DNA from: Campylobacter massiliensis
GTDB lineage: Bacteria > Campylobacterota > Campylobacteria > Campylobacterales > Campylobacteraceae
Assembly (NCBI RefSeq): GCF_014253065.1
Contig: NZ_JACLZK010000002.1
Span: forward strand, 1 to 64,000
Direction: 5' to 3'
Length of the DNA: 64,000 nt
Position numbers and translations under genes: made by a program. Below the pieces are notes generated by a model. The model saw only the letters and a program-made list of their open reading frames with translations. It was not told the origin of the DNA and did not search any database. Positions 1 through 7,450 of the stretch are shown here, in pieces; positions within the stretch are counted from its first letter, which is position 1, and every line of letters begins with the position of its first letter.

Positions 1-2
1 AG

Positions 3-149
3 TTTATCAAAGAGGATAAGGCCGATAAGGTGCGGCTTTTTGACATCGGCGAGCCGACGCTAGCCAAGACGCTGATTTTGGCCTATAAAGAGGATAAAAA
101 GCTGTCAAAACTAGCGCAGGAATTTATTAAGATAGCAAAAGAAAGTTAA
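3..149 (+). CDS. LysR-type transcriptional regulator, C-terminal end (partial)
   Basis: Only the last 48 codons and the stop lie in the window; the gene begins to the left. The tail contains a segment reading LILAYKEDKKLS, then an amphipathic helix ending KIAKES. This resembles the C-terminal end of LysR-family effector-binding domains (CysB-like), where the last helix follows a short loop. The DNA-binding domain is not visible, so the target and effector are unknown. The family assignment rests on a short stretch and is moderate. The gene is followed by the AT-rich relic zone. Confidence 0.5.
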   Translation, partial: FIKEDKADKVRLFDIGEPTLAKTLILAYKEDKKLSKLAQEFIKIAKES

Positions 150-197
150 GTAATTCTGGTGTTTTTCGGCTGCTATTGTTGCTTTTGTTAAGTAAAA

Positions 198-365
198 ATG
201 ACTAAAATTGTCGCTATATCTAAAAACTTCACAAAGTATAACATTGCGCCATATATTACAACCACTGACGCAACGGGCGCACAAAGTAGTCAATGTCTTA
301 GTTGCGCACAAGAACTATCCTGTTTAATTAGCCAGTTAAATTTTAGTATAAAGAACTCGCATTAA
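198..365 (+). CDS. possible 55-residue Cys-containing small protein or gene fragment
   Basis: An ATG at 198 opens 55 codons ending in TAA. The product has three cysteines close together (CLSCAQELSC at residues 33-42), a spacing that could bind metal. There is no convincing Shine-Dalgarno sequence (only AAGT upstream) and no recognised family. It sits alone in an AT-rich gap next to decayed genes, so it could equally be the remnant of a larger protein or chance. The rest of 150-524 shows no coding signal or strong hairpin. Confidence 0.2.
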   Translation: MTKIVAISKNFTKYNIAPYITTTDATGAQSSQCLSCAQELSCLISQLNFSIKNSH

Positions 366-524
366 ATTTAAAATTTCGGTGACAACAAGAAAGAACTTGA
401 TTGTAAAGAATGGTTCAACTTTTTGCTGATAGCGTCGCAAATGTGGGTGCAGTTTTATAAATTTTAGTGTTATAAAAGGCTAATTTGGTCAAATTGTCAA
501 TTTGTCATCTGTAAAAACGTAAAT

Positions 525-806
525 TTATAGTATAAATAAGGTAGTAAATTTAACCTTATTTATTACCCTTAGAGGCAAATTTAACTCAGTCCTAAAATCA
601 CCAAAGCGACTAATCAGCATCGAATCGCCGTAAAAGCTCCACTGCTCGCCGCTTGTAGCCTTGTTATTGTCGGCGCTGTTTACGCGTAGGATATAAACGT
701 TATTCACAAAGGTGCACGTTTTTAATAATTCCTTTCGTCGTGACTCGCTAAAAAACGTGCATGCAGTAAGAACTACGGCTAGATCATGCTTGCGATCCCC
801 CGGCAA
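525..806 (-). pseudogene. decayed carbon-nitrogen hydrolase (nitrilase family) C-terminal remnant
   Basis: On the minus strand this open stretch reads LAVVLTACTFFSE, then a region with VYILRVNSA and WSFYGDSMLISRFG. Those last two match the 'encountered Asn/Arg, then GDS-x-I-x-x-FG' pattern near the end of nitrilase-superfamily amidohydrolases. The catalytic Glu and Lys and the expected Cys region upstream are missing, and the only in-frame start is a TTG without ribosome site. It is in the same reading frame as the coiled-coil gene upstream, separated from it by the TAG at 819-821 and four codons. I read it as a gene tail left after a rearrangement. Confidence 0.45.
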
Positions 807-818
807 ATAATCATCTCC

Positions 819-2153
819 CTAGCCCGAAGTTCTCCGACGCATGATTCCTATTTCTTGAATACACCGCCGAGAAGTAGCCATCCAACAGTCTGTCTTTGAG
901 TCTAGACTTTGCATATCCCTTTCTTTTTCGTATTCGCTATTTGCTAGCTCCATTATACTTTCGTGAGAGGTTTTGCTTGCAGTATCCAGCAACACTATGG
1001 CTCCCGAGTTAAATTTGATAAAATAGTCTTTTATCTTCTGTGATATCGAGCTTATCGCTATTCCCATTTTTACGCCTAGTTCTATATATTCGCTTCTTTT
1101 GGTTTCGGCGCTAAACTGGCTATCTAGGGCATTATTTAGCCGGGCTTGGACTTCTTCTTTGTCGGCATCGGCTTGTTTTAGGTTGTTTTCGGCATTTTCC
1201 AAACTGGATTCTAACTCGCGTATTCTATCGCTTCTTTGGATTATGGTCTTTTTGTACCACTCTATGTCTTTGTTTAGTTTTTCTACTTTATTGGAGTCGT
1301 CTATTTTTTGCTGAAGCTCCTCGGGAGTGTTTATGTCGTTGGCTTTCAATAGCTCTAAAATTTGAGCCTTGCTTTGATCGATGTAGTGGGAGAATTTAAT
1401 TAAATTCTCTTCAATATATTCCTCTACTTTAGGTATGCTAATAATCGTTTTGATTTTTTTGATAGTTTTACCCAGGAATCCTGCGGACTCTTCGTATTCT
1501 TTGGTTTCCCTCGAGTTTTTTATGATCTCGGCTGCGACTTCCTTTGCTCTTTGCTCGATTTCCTCTTGTCGTAAAATCTCGCTTTGCACAGTAGATATAT
1601 TGCTACTTAGGGTCTTTAATTCTTTGTTTTTGTCTTCCACTTGGCTCTGTCTGTTTAAAAGTTCATTGCTGGCGGTATCTATTTCGTCTTTTATAGTTTG
1701 AAGCTTGCTACTACTGATATCTATCTTGGTTTCTAGATTATTTATTTTACTTTGTGCATCTTGCATGGCTTGGTTTTGGTATACGACTACGTCTTCTGCC
1801 TTCGAGAGTTTTCTTTTTGCGGATTCCAGTCGGTCTTGGGTATCCTTGCAATGTTTTTGAATTTGGGCTAGATTTTCCTTTGCTTCGTTAGTTTTGGCTT
1901 CGATTTTTTGCAGTTCCTTTAGTTTTTGCTCAGCTAGCTTCATAGCGGCCTGAGCCTCTTTTTCTGCTTTTTCTTTTATATGCATTGTTTCTAGTGTATC
2001 ATGAACGGTTTTTGAGTTTACCTTTCCTCTTACTACTTTTCCTCCGAAACTTTCTACAGCAAGATCTTGAAGTCCGGCGTCGAATTTAGAGAGCTCGGCT
2101 TTGCTCATTTTTGGTTGAAATTTTCCGGTTTCATAGTTATATCTGCCCGCCAC
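819..2153 (-). CDS. long coiled-coil protein, possibly truncated MobV-like mobilisation protein
   Basis: A 444-residue product from a GTG at 2153, or about 430 residues from the ATG of MSKAELSKF; neither start has a good ribosome site. Residues 1-50 (GKFQPKMSKAELSKFDAGLQ, then ESFGG and VVRGKVNSK) resemble the segment after the catalytic domain of Pre/MobV relaxases. Residues 50-360 are almost continuous heptad coiled coil rich in K, E and Q. About 230-280 is a non-coiled island (FLGKTIKKIKTIISIPKVEE). No relaxase HxH motif is present. The last 20 residues (WMATSRRCIQEIGIMRRRTS) look foreign to the rest and run in frame into the nitrilase remnant. Codon use is AT-richer than the backbone. Mobilisation origin is an inference; a structural coiled-coil protein is the alternative. 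Confidence 0.45.
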   Translation of the reverse strand: MAGRYNYETGKFQPKMSKAELSKFDAGLQDLAVESFGGKVVRGKVNSKTVHDTLETMHIKEKAEKEAQAAMKLAEQKLKELQKIEAKTNEAKENLAQIQKHCKDTQDRLESAKRKLSKAEDVVVYQNQAMQDAQSKINNLETKIDISSSKLQTIKDEIDTASNELLNRQSQVEDKNKELKTLSSNISTVQSEILRQEEIEQRAKEVAAEIIKNSRETKEYEESAGFLGKTIKKIKTIISIPKVEEYIEENLIKFSHYIDQSKAQILELLKANDINTPEELQQKIDDSNKVEKLNKDIEWYKKTIIQRSDRIRELESSLENAENNLKQADADKEEVQARLNNALDSQFSAETKRSEYIELGVKMGIAISSISQKIKDYFIKFNSGAIVLLDTASKTSHESIMELANSEYEKERDMQSLDSKTDCWMATSRRCIQEIGIMRRRTSG

Positions 2154-2500
2154 CGACTTTTTCTTAAATTTCTTTTTAGTCTAAAAAACTTTTTTTTAAA
2201 AATACCCAGGTTAATTATTTTTAAACTACCATATTTTTCTATAAATCTTTAAGAGAGCTTATATAATATTGTAGTTTTCTGATATTTTATCTCTGATTTT
2301 TAGTTATTCAAATTTTTCTTAAATCCCTATATATAGAGAAGTAGGCGTCAAATTTACTAAATTTTTACAATGAGGTATCTAAAAGTAACATTAATTAAAA
2401 GAACTAAATATTATTCATTATCTTAATCTGCTTTTTACTCATTCCTAAGGTTCGCGACTGTATATTACCTATGTATTTACTTTATTTTTAAGGAGGCTTT
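2154..2500. other. AT-rich gap upstream of the yjiH-like gene
   Basis: No gene is visible. The stretch is very AT-rich with runs of T and A. A TATATT box at 2461-2466, preceded by TG (extended -10 form), lies 35 bases before the ATG at 2501 and is the best promoter candidate for the yjiH operon. An AGGAGG ribosome site occupies 2491-2496. Another TATA-like stretch near 2258-2268 has no obvious gene to serve. Confidence 0.4.
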
Positions 2501-3139
2501 ATGCAAGAGGCAAACGACGGCAAAAGGCTAGCGATCGGCACCGTTGCCTTGATCCTAGCTATCGTCTTTTTCGGTGGTTTCTTAAAGGACGTCGCGGGCG
2601 GAATTTTTGATTTCGGTAAGCTAACCGGACAGTTTCCGGAGTGGTTTAAAACTGCAGGCGGCACTAGCGCAAAGGGCGGTTTTATATTTGCGCTTAGTCT
2701 GGTTCCTGCGATCATGCTAGCTCTAGGTTTCGTCGCGATATTTGAGAGATATTACGCGCTTTATGCGGCTTCGCGCTGGCTAACTCCCGTGCTAAAGCCT
2801 CTCATCGGTATCCCTGGCTGCTGCTCGATCTCGCTCATAGCCAGCACGCAAAGCACCGACGCGGGTAGCTCCACGGCGAAGTTTTTACGTCAAGACGGCA
2901 AGATCACGCACAAAGAGCTTTTGATATTTGCCGCGTTTCAGTTTAGCGCGGGCGCGATGATCACGAATTTCCTAGCGTCTTTCGCTCCGTTGCTCACGGT
3001 AGCCGATAAAAATGGAGCCCTAGCGCCTATATCTATTGCGGCGGGCCTAGGAATTATTTTGGTGTTTAAGGTATTTGGGGCAAATTTGATGAGACTTTAC
3101 GTCAAAAAATTCGTAAAAGACGGGGAGACTGAAGTATGA
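2501..3139 (+). CDS. YjiH/SpmA-like nucleoside-recognition (Gate) domain membrane protein
   Basis: This 212-residue inner-membrane protein has hydrophobic segments near residues 10-28, 62-84, 145-165 and 175-195. The central part contains the Gate-domain pattern: LKPLIGIPGC, then STQSTDAGS and the FSAGAMITNF loop. The family (E. coli YjiH, SpmA of spore formers) pairs with a YjiG/SpmB partner, exactly as here, with a 4-base ATGA overlap. Function is not established; transport of a small polar solute is the usual guess. The start is firm: AGGAGG five bases before ATG. The M20 peptidase downstream suggests a peptide or amino-acid conjugate as substrate. Confidence 0.8.
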   Translation: MQEANDGKRLAIGTVALILAIVFFGGFLKDVAGGIFDFGKLTGQFPEWFKTAGGTSAKGGFIFALSLVPAIMLALGFVAIFERYYALYAASRWLTPVLKPLIGIPGCCSISLIASTQSTDAGSSTAKFLRQDGKITHKELLIFAAFQFSAGAMITNFLASFAPLLTVADKNGALAPISIAAGLGIILVFKVFGANLMRLYVKKFVKDGETEV

Positions 3140-3600
3140 GCGAGCAAGCTAATAATAAATTATTAACCGACGTTTTCGTAGAAGGCGCTAGGAAGGGCTG
3201 GGATATCGCCGTTCACAACACCATCCCAAACGTCCTTATGGCTTTTGTTATCATCCACATCCTAAAAGTCTCTGGCGCGCTTGACATTATAGGCAAGTAT
3301 CTTGGTTTTGTTATGCTACCGCTTGGGCTTCCCGGCGAGTCGATAGCGGTCATAATGGCGGCATTTCTTAGCTGGGGCGGATCTGCCGGCGTGCTAGTGG
3401 CGCTAGTTCAGGGCGGAACCCTAACGGCTCCAGATATCGCCGTACTGATCCCAGGCATGGCGCTAGTAGGCTCTACGGTGCAGTATATGGGACGCGTACT
3501 GGGCGTGCTGGGCATCCCTGGCAAGCACTACTTGGTGTTATTTGGTATCTGTATCCTAAACGCCTATCTAGCGATGTTTGTAATGAGTCTCATCGTATAA
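3136..3600 (+). CDS. YjiG/SpmB-like Gate domain membrane protein
   Basis: A 154-residue membrane protein starting inside the stop of the preceding gene (ATGA), which implies translational coupling. A hydrophilic N-terminus with ARKGWDIAVHNTIPNV leads into about four hydrophobic helices. GIPGKHY and LSWGGSAGVL are typical of the YjiG/SpmB half of the pair. In E. coli yjiH-yjiG is followed by iadA, an isoaspartyl dipeptidase; here the third gene is an unrelated M20 peptidase. The two membrane subunits probably form one heteromeric permease. Confidence 0.8.
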   Translation: MSEQANNKLLTDVFVEGARKGWDIAVHNTIPNVLMAFVIIHILKVSGALDIIGKYLGFVMLPLGLPGESIAVIMAAFLSWGGSAGVLVALVQGGTLTAPDIAVLIPGMALVGSTVQYMGRVLGVLGIPGKHYLVLFGICILNAYLAMFVMSLIV

Positions 3601-3610
3601 AGGATGATCC

Positions 3611-4729
3611 ATGAAACAAGAGGAGCTAAAACAATACCTAGCCGAGCTAAAGGAGCTAACTAATATCGAGAGCCCGACGGCTAGCATAGAGGGTGTAAAT
3701 AGCGTCGCAAAGTGGTTTATGAATAAGGCGGAGACGCTAGGTCTAAAACACGAAACGGTAGCGCTGGGCACCGATAAGGTCGCCGACTGCCTGCTTATCT
3801 CAAACAATCCTAATGCGGCGAAATTCGATGTGCTTTTCGTTGCGCACATGGATACGGTTTTTCCCGTTGGTTCGGTGCAAAATACCCCTTTTACCCAAAA
3901 TGAGGGCAAGGTAAACGCACTAGGCGTCATCGACGACAAGGGCGGCGCGCTACTGTCGCTCTACATCATTAAGGAGCTTGATCTTAGCAAAATCAACGTC
4001 GCTTTATTTCTAAACTCGCACGAGGAGACGGGATCGAATTTTGCCAAAGAAAAGATCCGCGAATACGCTAGAAAGTCTAAATTTTGCCTAGTGATGGAGC
4101 CTGCTCGCGAGGACGGCTCGATGGTGGCTACCAGAAAGGGCGTGATGTCCTACGTGATCGAGTTTTACGGCGTGGACGCGCATGCTGGCAATCATCCCGA
4201 GCTCGGCCGTTCGGCGCTCGTCGAGGCGGCGAATTTCGTAGTCGAGCTATCAAAGCTGACTGATTTTGCGGCGGGGCATACCTTTAACTCCATCATCACA
4301 AACGGCGGCACCGCGCAAAACGTCGTGCCCGAGTTTGCCAGCGTGACTTGCGAGATGCGGTATAAATTTGCCTCTTCGGTCGAGTTTTTTAACAAAAAGC
4401 TAGATGAAATCCTGGGCAAACCGTTCGTAAACGGCGTAACGCACAAAAAGATACTAATAAACGAAGAAGCGCCGATGATAGACGAGCAAAATTTACCGAG
4501 GATCAAGGCGATCTTCGACGAGGTCGCCAAAAAAACGGGCGCGAAGGTGAACTGGGTGGATGCCGGCGGTCTAAGCGACGGCAATATCACGGCCTCGGCG
4601 GGCTGCCCGACGATCGACGGACTGGGACCTGCGGGCGGAAATATGCACACCAAAAACGAATACATGGAAGTTGACTCCGTCGTACCGAAGTGCAATCTCG
4701 TGCTAGACGTCATCAAAAAGCTTGTTTAA
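3611..4729 (+). CDS. M20 family zinc peptidase (carboxypeptidase G2/ArgE type)
   Basis: A 372-residue cytoplasmic metallopeptidase. All five expected metal-site elements are visible: H79-x-D81 in VAHMDTVF, D108 in the VIDDKGG bridge motif, the catalytic Glu pair at 138-139 in NSHEET, E163 in MEPAR, and a C-terminal His in GNMHTKNEY. The lid/dimerisation domain lies between about 180 and 290. There is no signal peptide. The closest architecture is the glutamate carboxypeptidase (CPG2) subgroup, so a substrate with a C-terminal amino acid is likely. It follows yjiG by ten bases and a hairpin terminator comes just after its stop, so the three genes form an operon. Confidence 0.85.
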   Translation: MKQEELKQYLAELKELTNIESPTASIEGVNSVAKWFMNKAETLGLKHETVALGTDKVADCLLISNNPNAAKFDVLFVAHMDTVFPVGSVQNTPFTQNEGKVNALGVIDDKGGALLSLYIIKELDLSKINVALFLNSHEETGSNFAKEKIREYARKSKFCLVMEPAREDGSMVATRKGVMSYVIEFYGVDAHAGNHPELGRSALVEAANFVVELSKLTDFAAGHTFNSIITNGGTAQNVVPEFASVTCEMRYKFASSVEFFNKKLDEILGKPFVNGVTHKKILINEEAPMIDEQNLPRIKAIFDEVAKKTGAKVNWVDAGGLSDGNITASAGCPTIDGLGPAGGNMHTKNEYMEVDSVVPKCNLVLDVIKKLV

Positions 4730-4736
4730 ATTTAAC

Positions 4737-4766
4737 GGCAAAAGGGTCAAATTTGGCTCTTTTGCC
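4737..4766 (+). terminator. hairpin terminator after the yjiHG-peptidase operon
   Basis: GGCAAAAG at 4737-4744 pairs perfectly with CTTTTGCC at 4759-4766 around a 14-base loop containing AAATTT. It begins eight bases after the peptidase stop and is followed by an A/T stretch rather than a clean T run. Confidence 0.6.
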
Positions 4767-4932
4767 TTAAATTTTAAAATTTGAAAGCCTTGAAACTTTG
4801 TTTAAATTTTAGAGACGATTTTTTTACGCAGACTTATCACAATATTGTCCAAATAAAATCAAATCATCAACTTTATTTAACGATACGAAGTAAATTGAGC
4901 GGCTTGGACTTTATTTTTTGCTCATTTTTTAG

Positions 4933-4938
4933 TAAAAT
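4933..4938 (+). promoter_or_regulatory. -10 box of the phnA-like gene
   Basis: TAAAAT in the context TTTTTTAGTAAAATGG lies 25 bases before the ATG at 4964. This fits Campylobacter sigma-70 promoters, which have a T-rich upstream region rather than a -35 box. There is no other obvious signal in the 4767-4963 gap. Confidence 0.4.
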
Positions 4939-4963
4939 GGGCGCTAAATTTAAAGGAGAAAAT

Positions 4964-5173
4964 ATGCCAAAAGACGCAAACGGAACCGAACTAAATGCCG
5001 GAGATAACGTAACTCTGATCAAAGATCTAAAAGTAAAAGGCGCGGGCGCTACGCTAAAGCGCGGAACCATGGTAAAAAACATCAAGCTCACGGACGACGA
5101 CAAAGAGATCGAAGGCAAGATCGATAAAATGGGCGTCATCGTGTTAAAGACGGAGTTTTTAAAGAAGGCTTAG
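4964..5173 (+). CDS. PhnA-type (alkylphosphonate utilisation) domain protein
   Basis: A 69-residue protein starting at ATG 4964, set by AGGAG at 4954-4958; the upstream in-frame extension has no ribosome site. It matches the C-terminal PhnA/YjdM beta-barrel: NGTELNAGDNVTLIKDLKVK, then the GTMVKNIKLTDDD and IEGKIDKMGVIVLKTEFLKK strands. The zinc-ribbon N-terminal half of full PhnA is absent. Short stand-alone forms like this are common. Despite the name, a role in phosphonate use is doubtful; no phn genes are nearby. Confidence 0.8.
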   Translation: MPKDANGTELNAGDNVTLIKDLKVKGAGATLKRGTMVKNIKLTDDDKEIEGKIDKMGVIVLKTEFLKKA

Positions 5174-5235
5174 TTTAATTTAGGTGCCAAATCTAGCCCG
5201 CAAGTCGTCTTAAAGCGAGCCAAAATCGGTTGAAT

Positions 5236-5273
5236 CGTCAGAATTTGCCTAAAATTAAAGGCAAATTCTGACG
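5236..5273. terminator. perfect 15-bp hairpin between convergent phnA-like gene and rodA
   Basis: 5236-5250 and 5259-5273 are exact reverse complements (15 bp) around the 8-base loop AAAATTAA. The right arm ends one base before the rodA stop codon (5275-5277). It probably serves both converging genes, although neither side has a strong T run. Confidence 0.65.
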
Positions 5274-5274
5274 G

Positions 5275-6381
5275 CTAGATTTTAAATTTAACCAACCTAT
5301 ACGTCGGATCAAACCTAAACGCGAGCAAATTTTGCAAAATCCCAAAAAGGCACATAAAAGTAACGAAGCTACTGCCGCCGTAACTGTAAAAGGGCAGCGG
5401 AATGCCCACCACAGGCGCAAAGCCGATCGTCATCATGATATTTATACTCACGTAAATAAAAATAAGCACCCCGATCCCCGACGCCATCGTCTGCGTAAAA
5501 TAATCATCCTTTAGCCCGTAGTTTAGGCTGAGCAGATGAGCTATCAGCGCGCCGTAAAAGCTAAGTAGCGCAAGCCCGCCGTAAAATCCGTATCGCTCGA
5601 TCGTGTATGCGAAAATAAAATCGCTAGTCGAAATCGGCAAAAACTTAAAGTGCGTCTGCGTCGCCTCGTCTTTTGGTTTGCCTTTTAGGCCGCCGCTACC
5701 GATAGCGATGATGCTTTGGCGCACGTGATAGTTGGACTCCTCGCTTAAAAAATCAGTAATGCGCTTTTTTTGATAATCGTGCAAATTTTCGTAGATCACG
5801 GGCGCAGAGAGTAAAACTCCCGCAAATATTACGACCCAAATTTTTTTATTTACCCCGATGATAAAAAGTACGGCGTAGCCCACGATGAGTAGTATTAAAG
5901 CGGTGCCAAGATCGGGCTCTTTTAAAATCAGCACGAAAGGGAAAAGTATATAAAAGCTAAGGCGTAAAAAGTCCTTGAGACCGTAGCCGTTTTCCTCCGG
6001 CGGGCGCTGTTTGATGAGGTAGCCTAGCATCAAAAGAAGCGCCGGCTTCATGATCTCTGAGGGCTGAAGCGTAAAGTGGATAAAAGGAAACTCGAGCCAT
6101 CTTTTTGCGCCCAGTTTGCTCGTGCCGAACAAATCTACGCTAATAAGCAAAACGATGCAAATCCAGTAAAATAGCGGTATGAGCCAGGCGATCTTGCGAA
6201 TGGGAAGCAAAAAGAAAAATAAAAACGCAGCTAGACCGACTCCGAAATATACAAGCTGCTTGCCGGCTAGGATAGAATTTGCCTCAGAAACCAAAATGTA
6301 TGATAAAATAATAATAGGAAGTATCAAAAATGGTTGAACGAAGTCAAAATGGGTTAAAATTCGCCTATCGAGTCTTATCAA
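5275..6381 (-). CDS. rodA: RodA, SEDS-family peptidoglycan glycosyltransferase
   Basis: RodA polymerises lipid II into glycan strands during cell elongation and works with PBP2, encoded at 36677. The 368-residue product has about ten membrane helices. SEDS signatures include GAKRWLEF, FTLQPSEIMK, KEPDLGTAL, QSIIAIGSGGLKGK and ISTSDFIFAYTIERYG, which holds the conserved Asp. The N-terminus (IRLDRRILTHFDF) matches Campylobacter RodA and comes from a TTG start at 6381. That start is supported by a TATAAT box 21 bases upstream and by AAAAGG in the short leader. The gene is transcribed divergently from rluD. Confidence 0.93.
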   Translation of the reverse strand: MIRLDRRILTHFDFVQPFLILPIIILSYILVSEANSILAGKQLVYFGVGLAAFLFFFLLPIRKIAWLIPLFYWICIVLLISVDLFGTSKLGAKRWLEFPFIHFTLQPSEIMKPALLLMLGYLIKQRPPEENGYGLKDFLRLSFYILFPFVLILKEPDLGTALILLIVGYAVLFIIGVNKKIWVVIFAGVLLSAPVIYENLHDYQKKRITDFLSEESNYHVRQSIIAIGSGGLKGKPKDEATQTHFKFLPISTSDFIFAYTIERYGFYGGLALLSFYGALIAHLLSLNYGLKDDYFTQTMASGIGVLIFIYVSINIMMTIGFAPVVGIPLPFYSYGGSSFVTFMCLFGILQNLLAFRFDPTYRLVKFKI

Positions 6382-6401
6382 AAATTTGCCTTTTTTGAGC
6401 G

Positions 6402-6407
6402 ATTATA
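6402..6407 (-). promoter_or_regulatory. -10 box of rodA
   Basis: On the minus strand the sequence reads TGCTATAATCGC, a full TATAAT with an extended TG. It lies 21 bases upstream of the TTG start, giving a leader of about 14 bases. It sits in the 52-bp space shared with rluD. Confidence 0.6.
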
Positions 6408-6433
6408 GCATTTTAAAGGAAACAAATCTAAAA

Positions 6434-7450
6434 ATGACGGAAAAAGAGATCAAAATTTTAGATGATACGCAGACGAGGGCGGATGCGTTTTTGGCGACCG
6501 AGCTAAACGTCGCTAGAAACCAAGCGCTAAATTTGATAAAAAGCGGGTCGGTTAGCCTAAACGGCAAGCCGCTAAATAAGCCTTCCGCAAAGTTAAATTT
6601 GGGCGACGTTTTGAGGATCAAATTTGAGCAAAACGAGCCCAATATGGCTAAATTTGAAGCGGAATTTGAAGTGCCGATCATTTACGAGGATGAGGATTTG
6701 CTCGTGCTAAATAAACCTGCAAATTTAGTCGTCCATCCCGCTCCTAGCGTTAAAGAACCCACGCTTGTGGACTGGCTCGGGGCGAAGGGGTTTTTGCTAT
6801 CAAATTTAAGCAGACAAAGTAGGGCGGGCATCGTGCATAGGCTGGATAAAGGCACTAGCGGAGCTATCGTCGTAGCTAAAAATAACGCCGCTCACGCCGC
6901 GCTTTCAAAGCAGCTAAGCGATAAAAGCATGGGACGCATCTATCTAGCGCTAACAGATCTGCCGCTCAAGCAAAACTGCACCGTAGAGCGAGCTATCGGA
7001 CGAAATCCCGCTAACCGCCTAAAAAAGGCGATAGTTTCAAGCGGCCGCGCGGCAAAGAGTGCCTTTGTGAATCTGCTTTTTGGCGAATTTGACGGCCCCG
7101 TGCAGGGTAAAAACGCAGGCGTAAATTTGATCGCGGCAAAGCTTTTTACAGGTAGAACTCACCAGATCAGAGTGCATCTAGCTAGCCTAAACCGCCATAT
7201 TTTGGGCGATGCTTTATACGGTTTTAAGAGCGAAAAGGATAAAATCGCCCGAGTAATGCTTCACGCCTACGGGCTATATTTCACGCATCCGCGCACGGGC
7301 GAACAAATGAGCTTTGTAGCACCCGTCTGGGATGATTTTAGTGAAATTTTACTTAGCAAATTTAGCAAGGAGAATATAGATGAAAAGATTGATTTTATGG
7401 GGCTTAGCGAGCTCTTTAGCCATTGTGATGAGTGGATGCGTATCCTCTAG
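6434..7450 (+). CDS. rluD: RluD-type 23S rRNA pseudouridine synthase
   Basis: The enzyme isomerises uridines in 23S rRNA. From ATG 6434 it is 338 residues: an S4 RNA-binding domain (about 10-75; ARNQALNLIKSGSVSLNGK) and then the RluA-family catalytic core, with the active Asp in HRLDKGTSG and later FTGRTHQIRVHL. AAAGGA at 6415-6420 precedes the ATG by 13 bases; an upstream in-frame TTG is less likely. The last ~24 codons run into flpA and read IDEKIDFMGLSELFSHCDEW, which looks like flpA signal-peptide DNA read in another frame. The original stop was probably lost. Confidence 0.88.
   Translation: MTEKEIKILDDTQTRADAFLATELNVARNQALNLIKSGSVSLNGKPLNKPSAKLNLGDVLRIKFEQNEPNMAKFEAEFEVPIIYEDEDLLVLNKPANLVVHPAPSVKEPTLVDWLGAKGFLLSNLSRQSRAGIVHRLDKGTSGAIVVAKNNAAHAALSKQLSDKSMGRIYLALTDLPLKQNCTVERAIGRNPANRLKKAIVSSGRAAKSAFVNLLFGEFDGPVQGKNAGVNLIAAKLFTGRTHQIRVHLASLNRHILGDALYGFKSEKDKIARVMLHAYGLYFTHPRTGEQMSFVAPVWDDFSEILLSKFSKENIDEKIDFMGLSELFSHCDEWMRIL

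Noticed and set aside
4192-4716. 174-codon minus-strand frame inside the M20 peptidase gene
   Set aside because: It is antisense to a peptidase with all active-site residues and has no recognisable domain.
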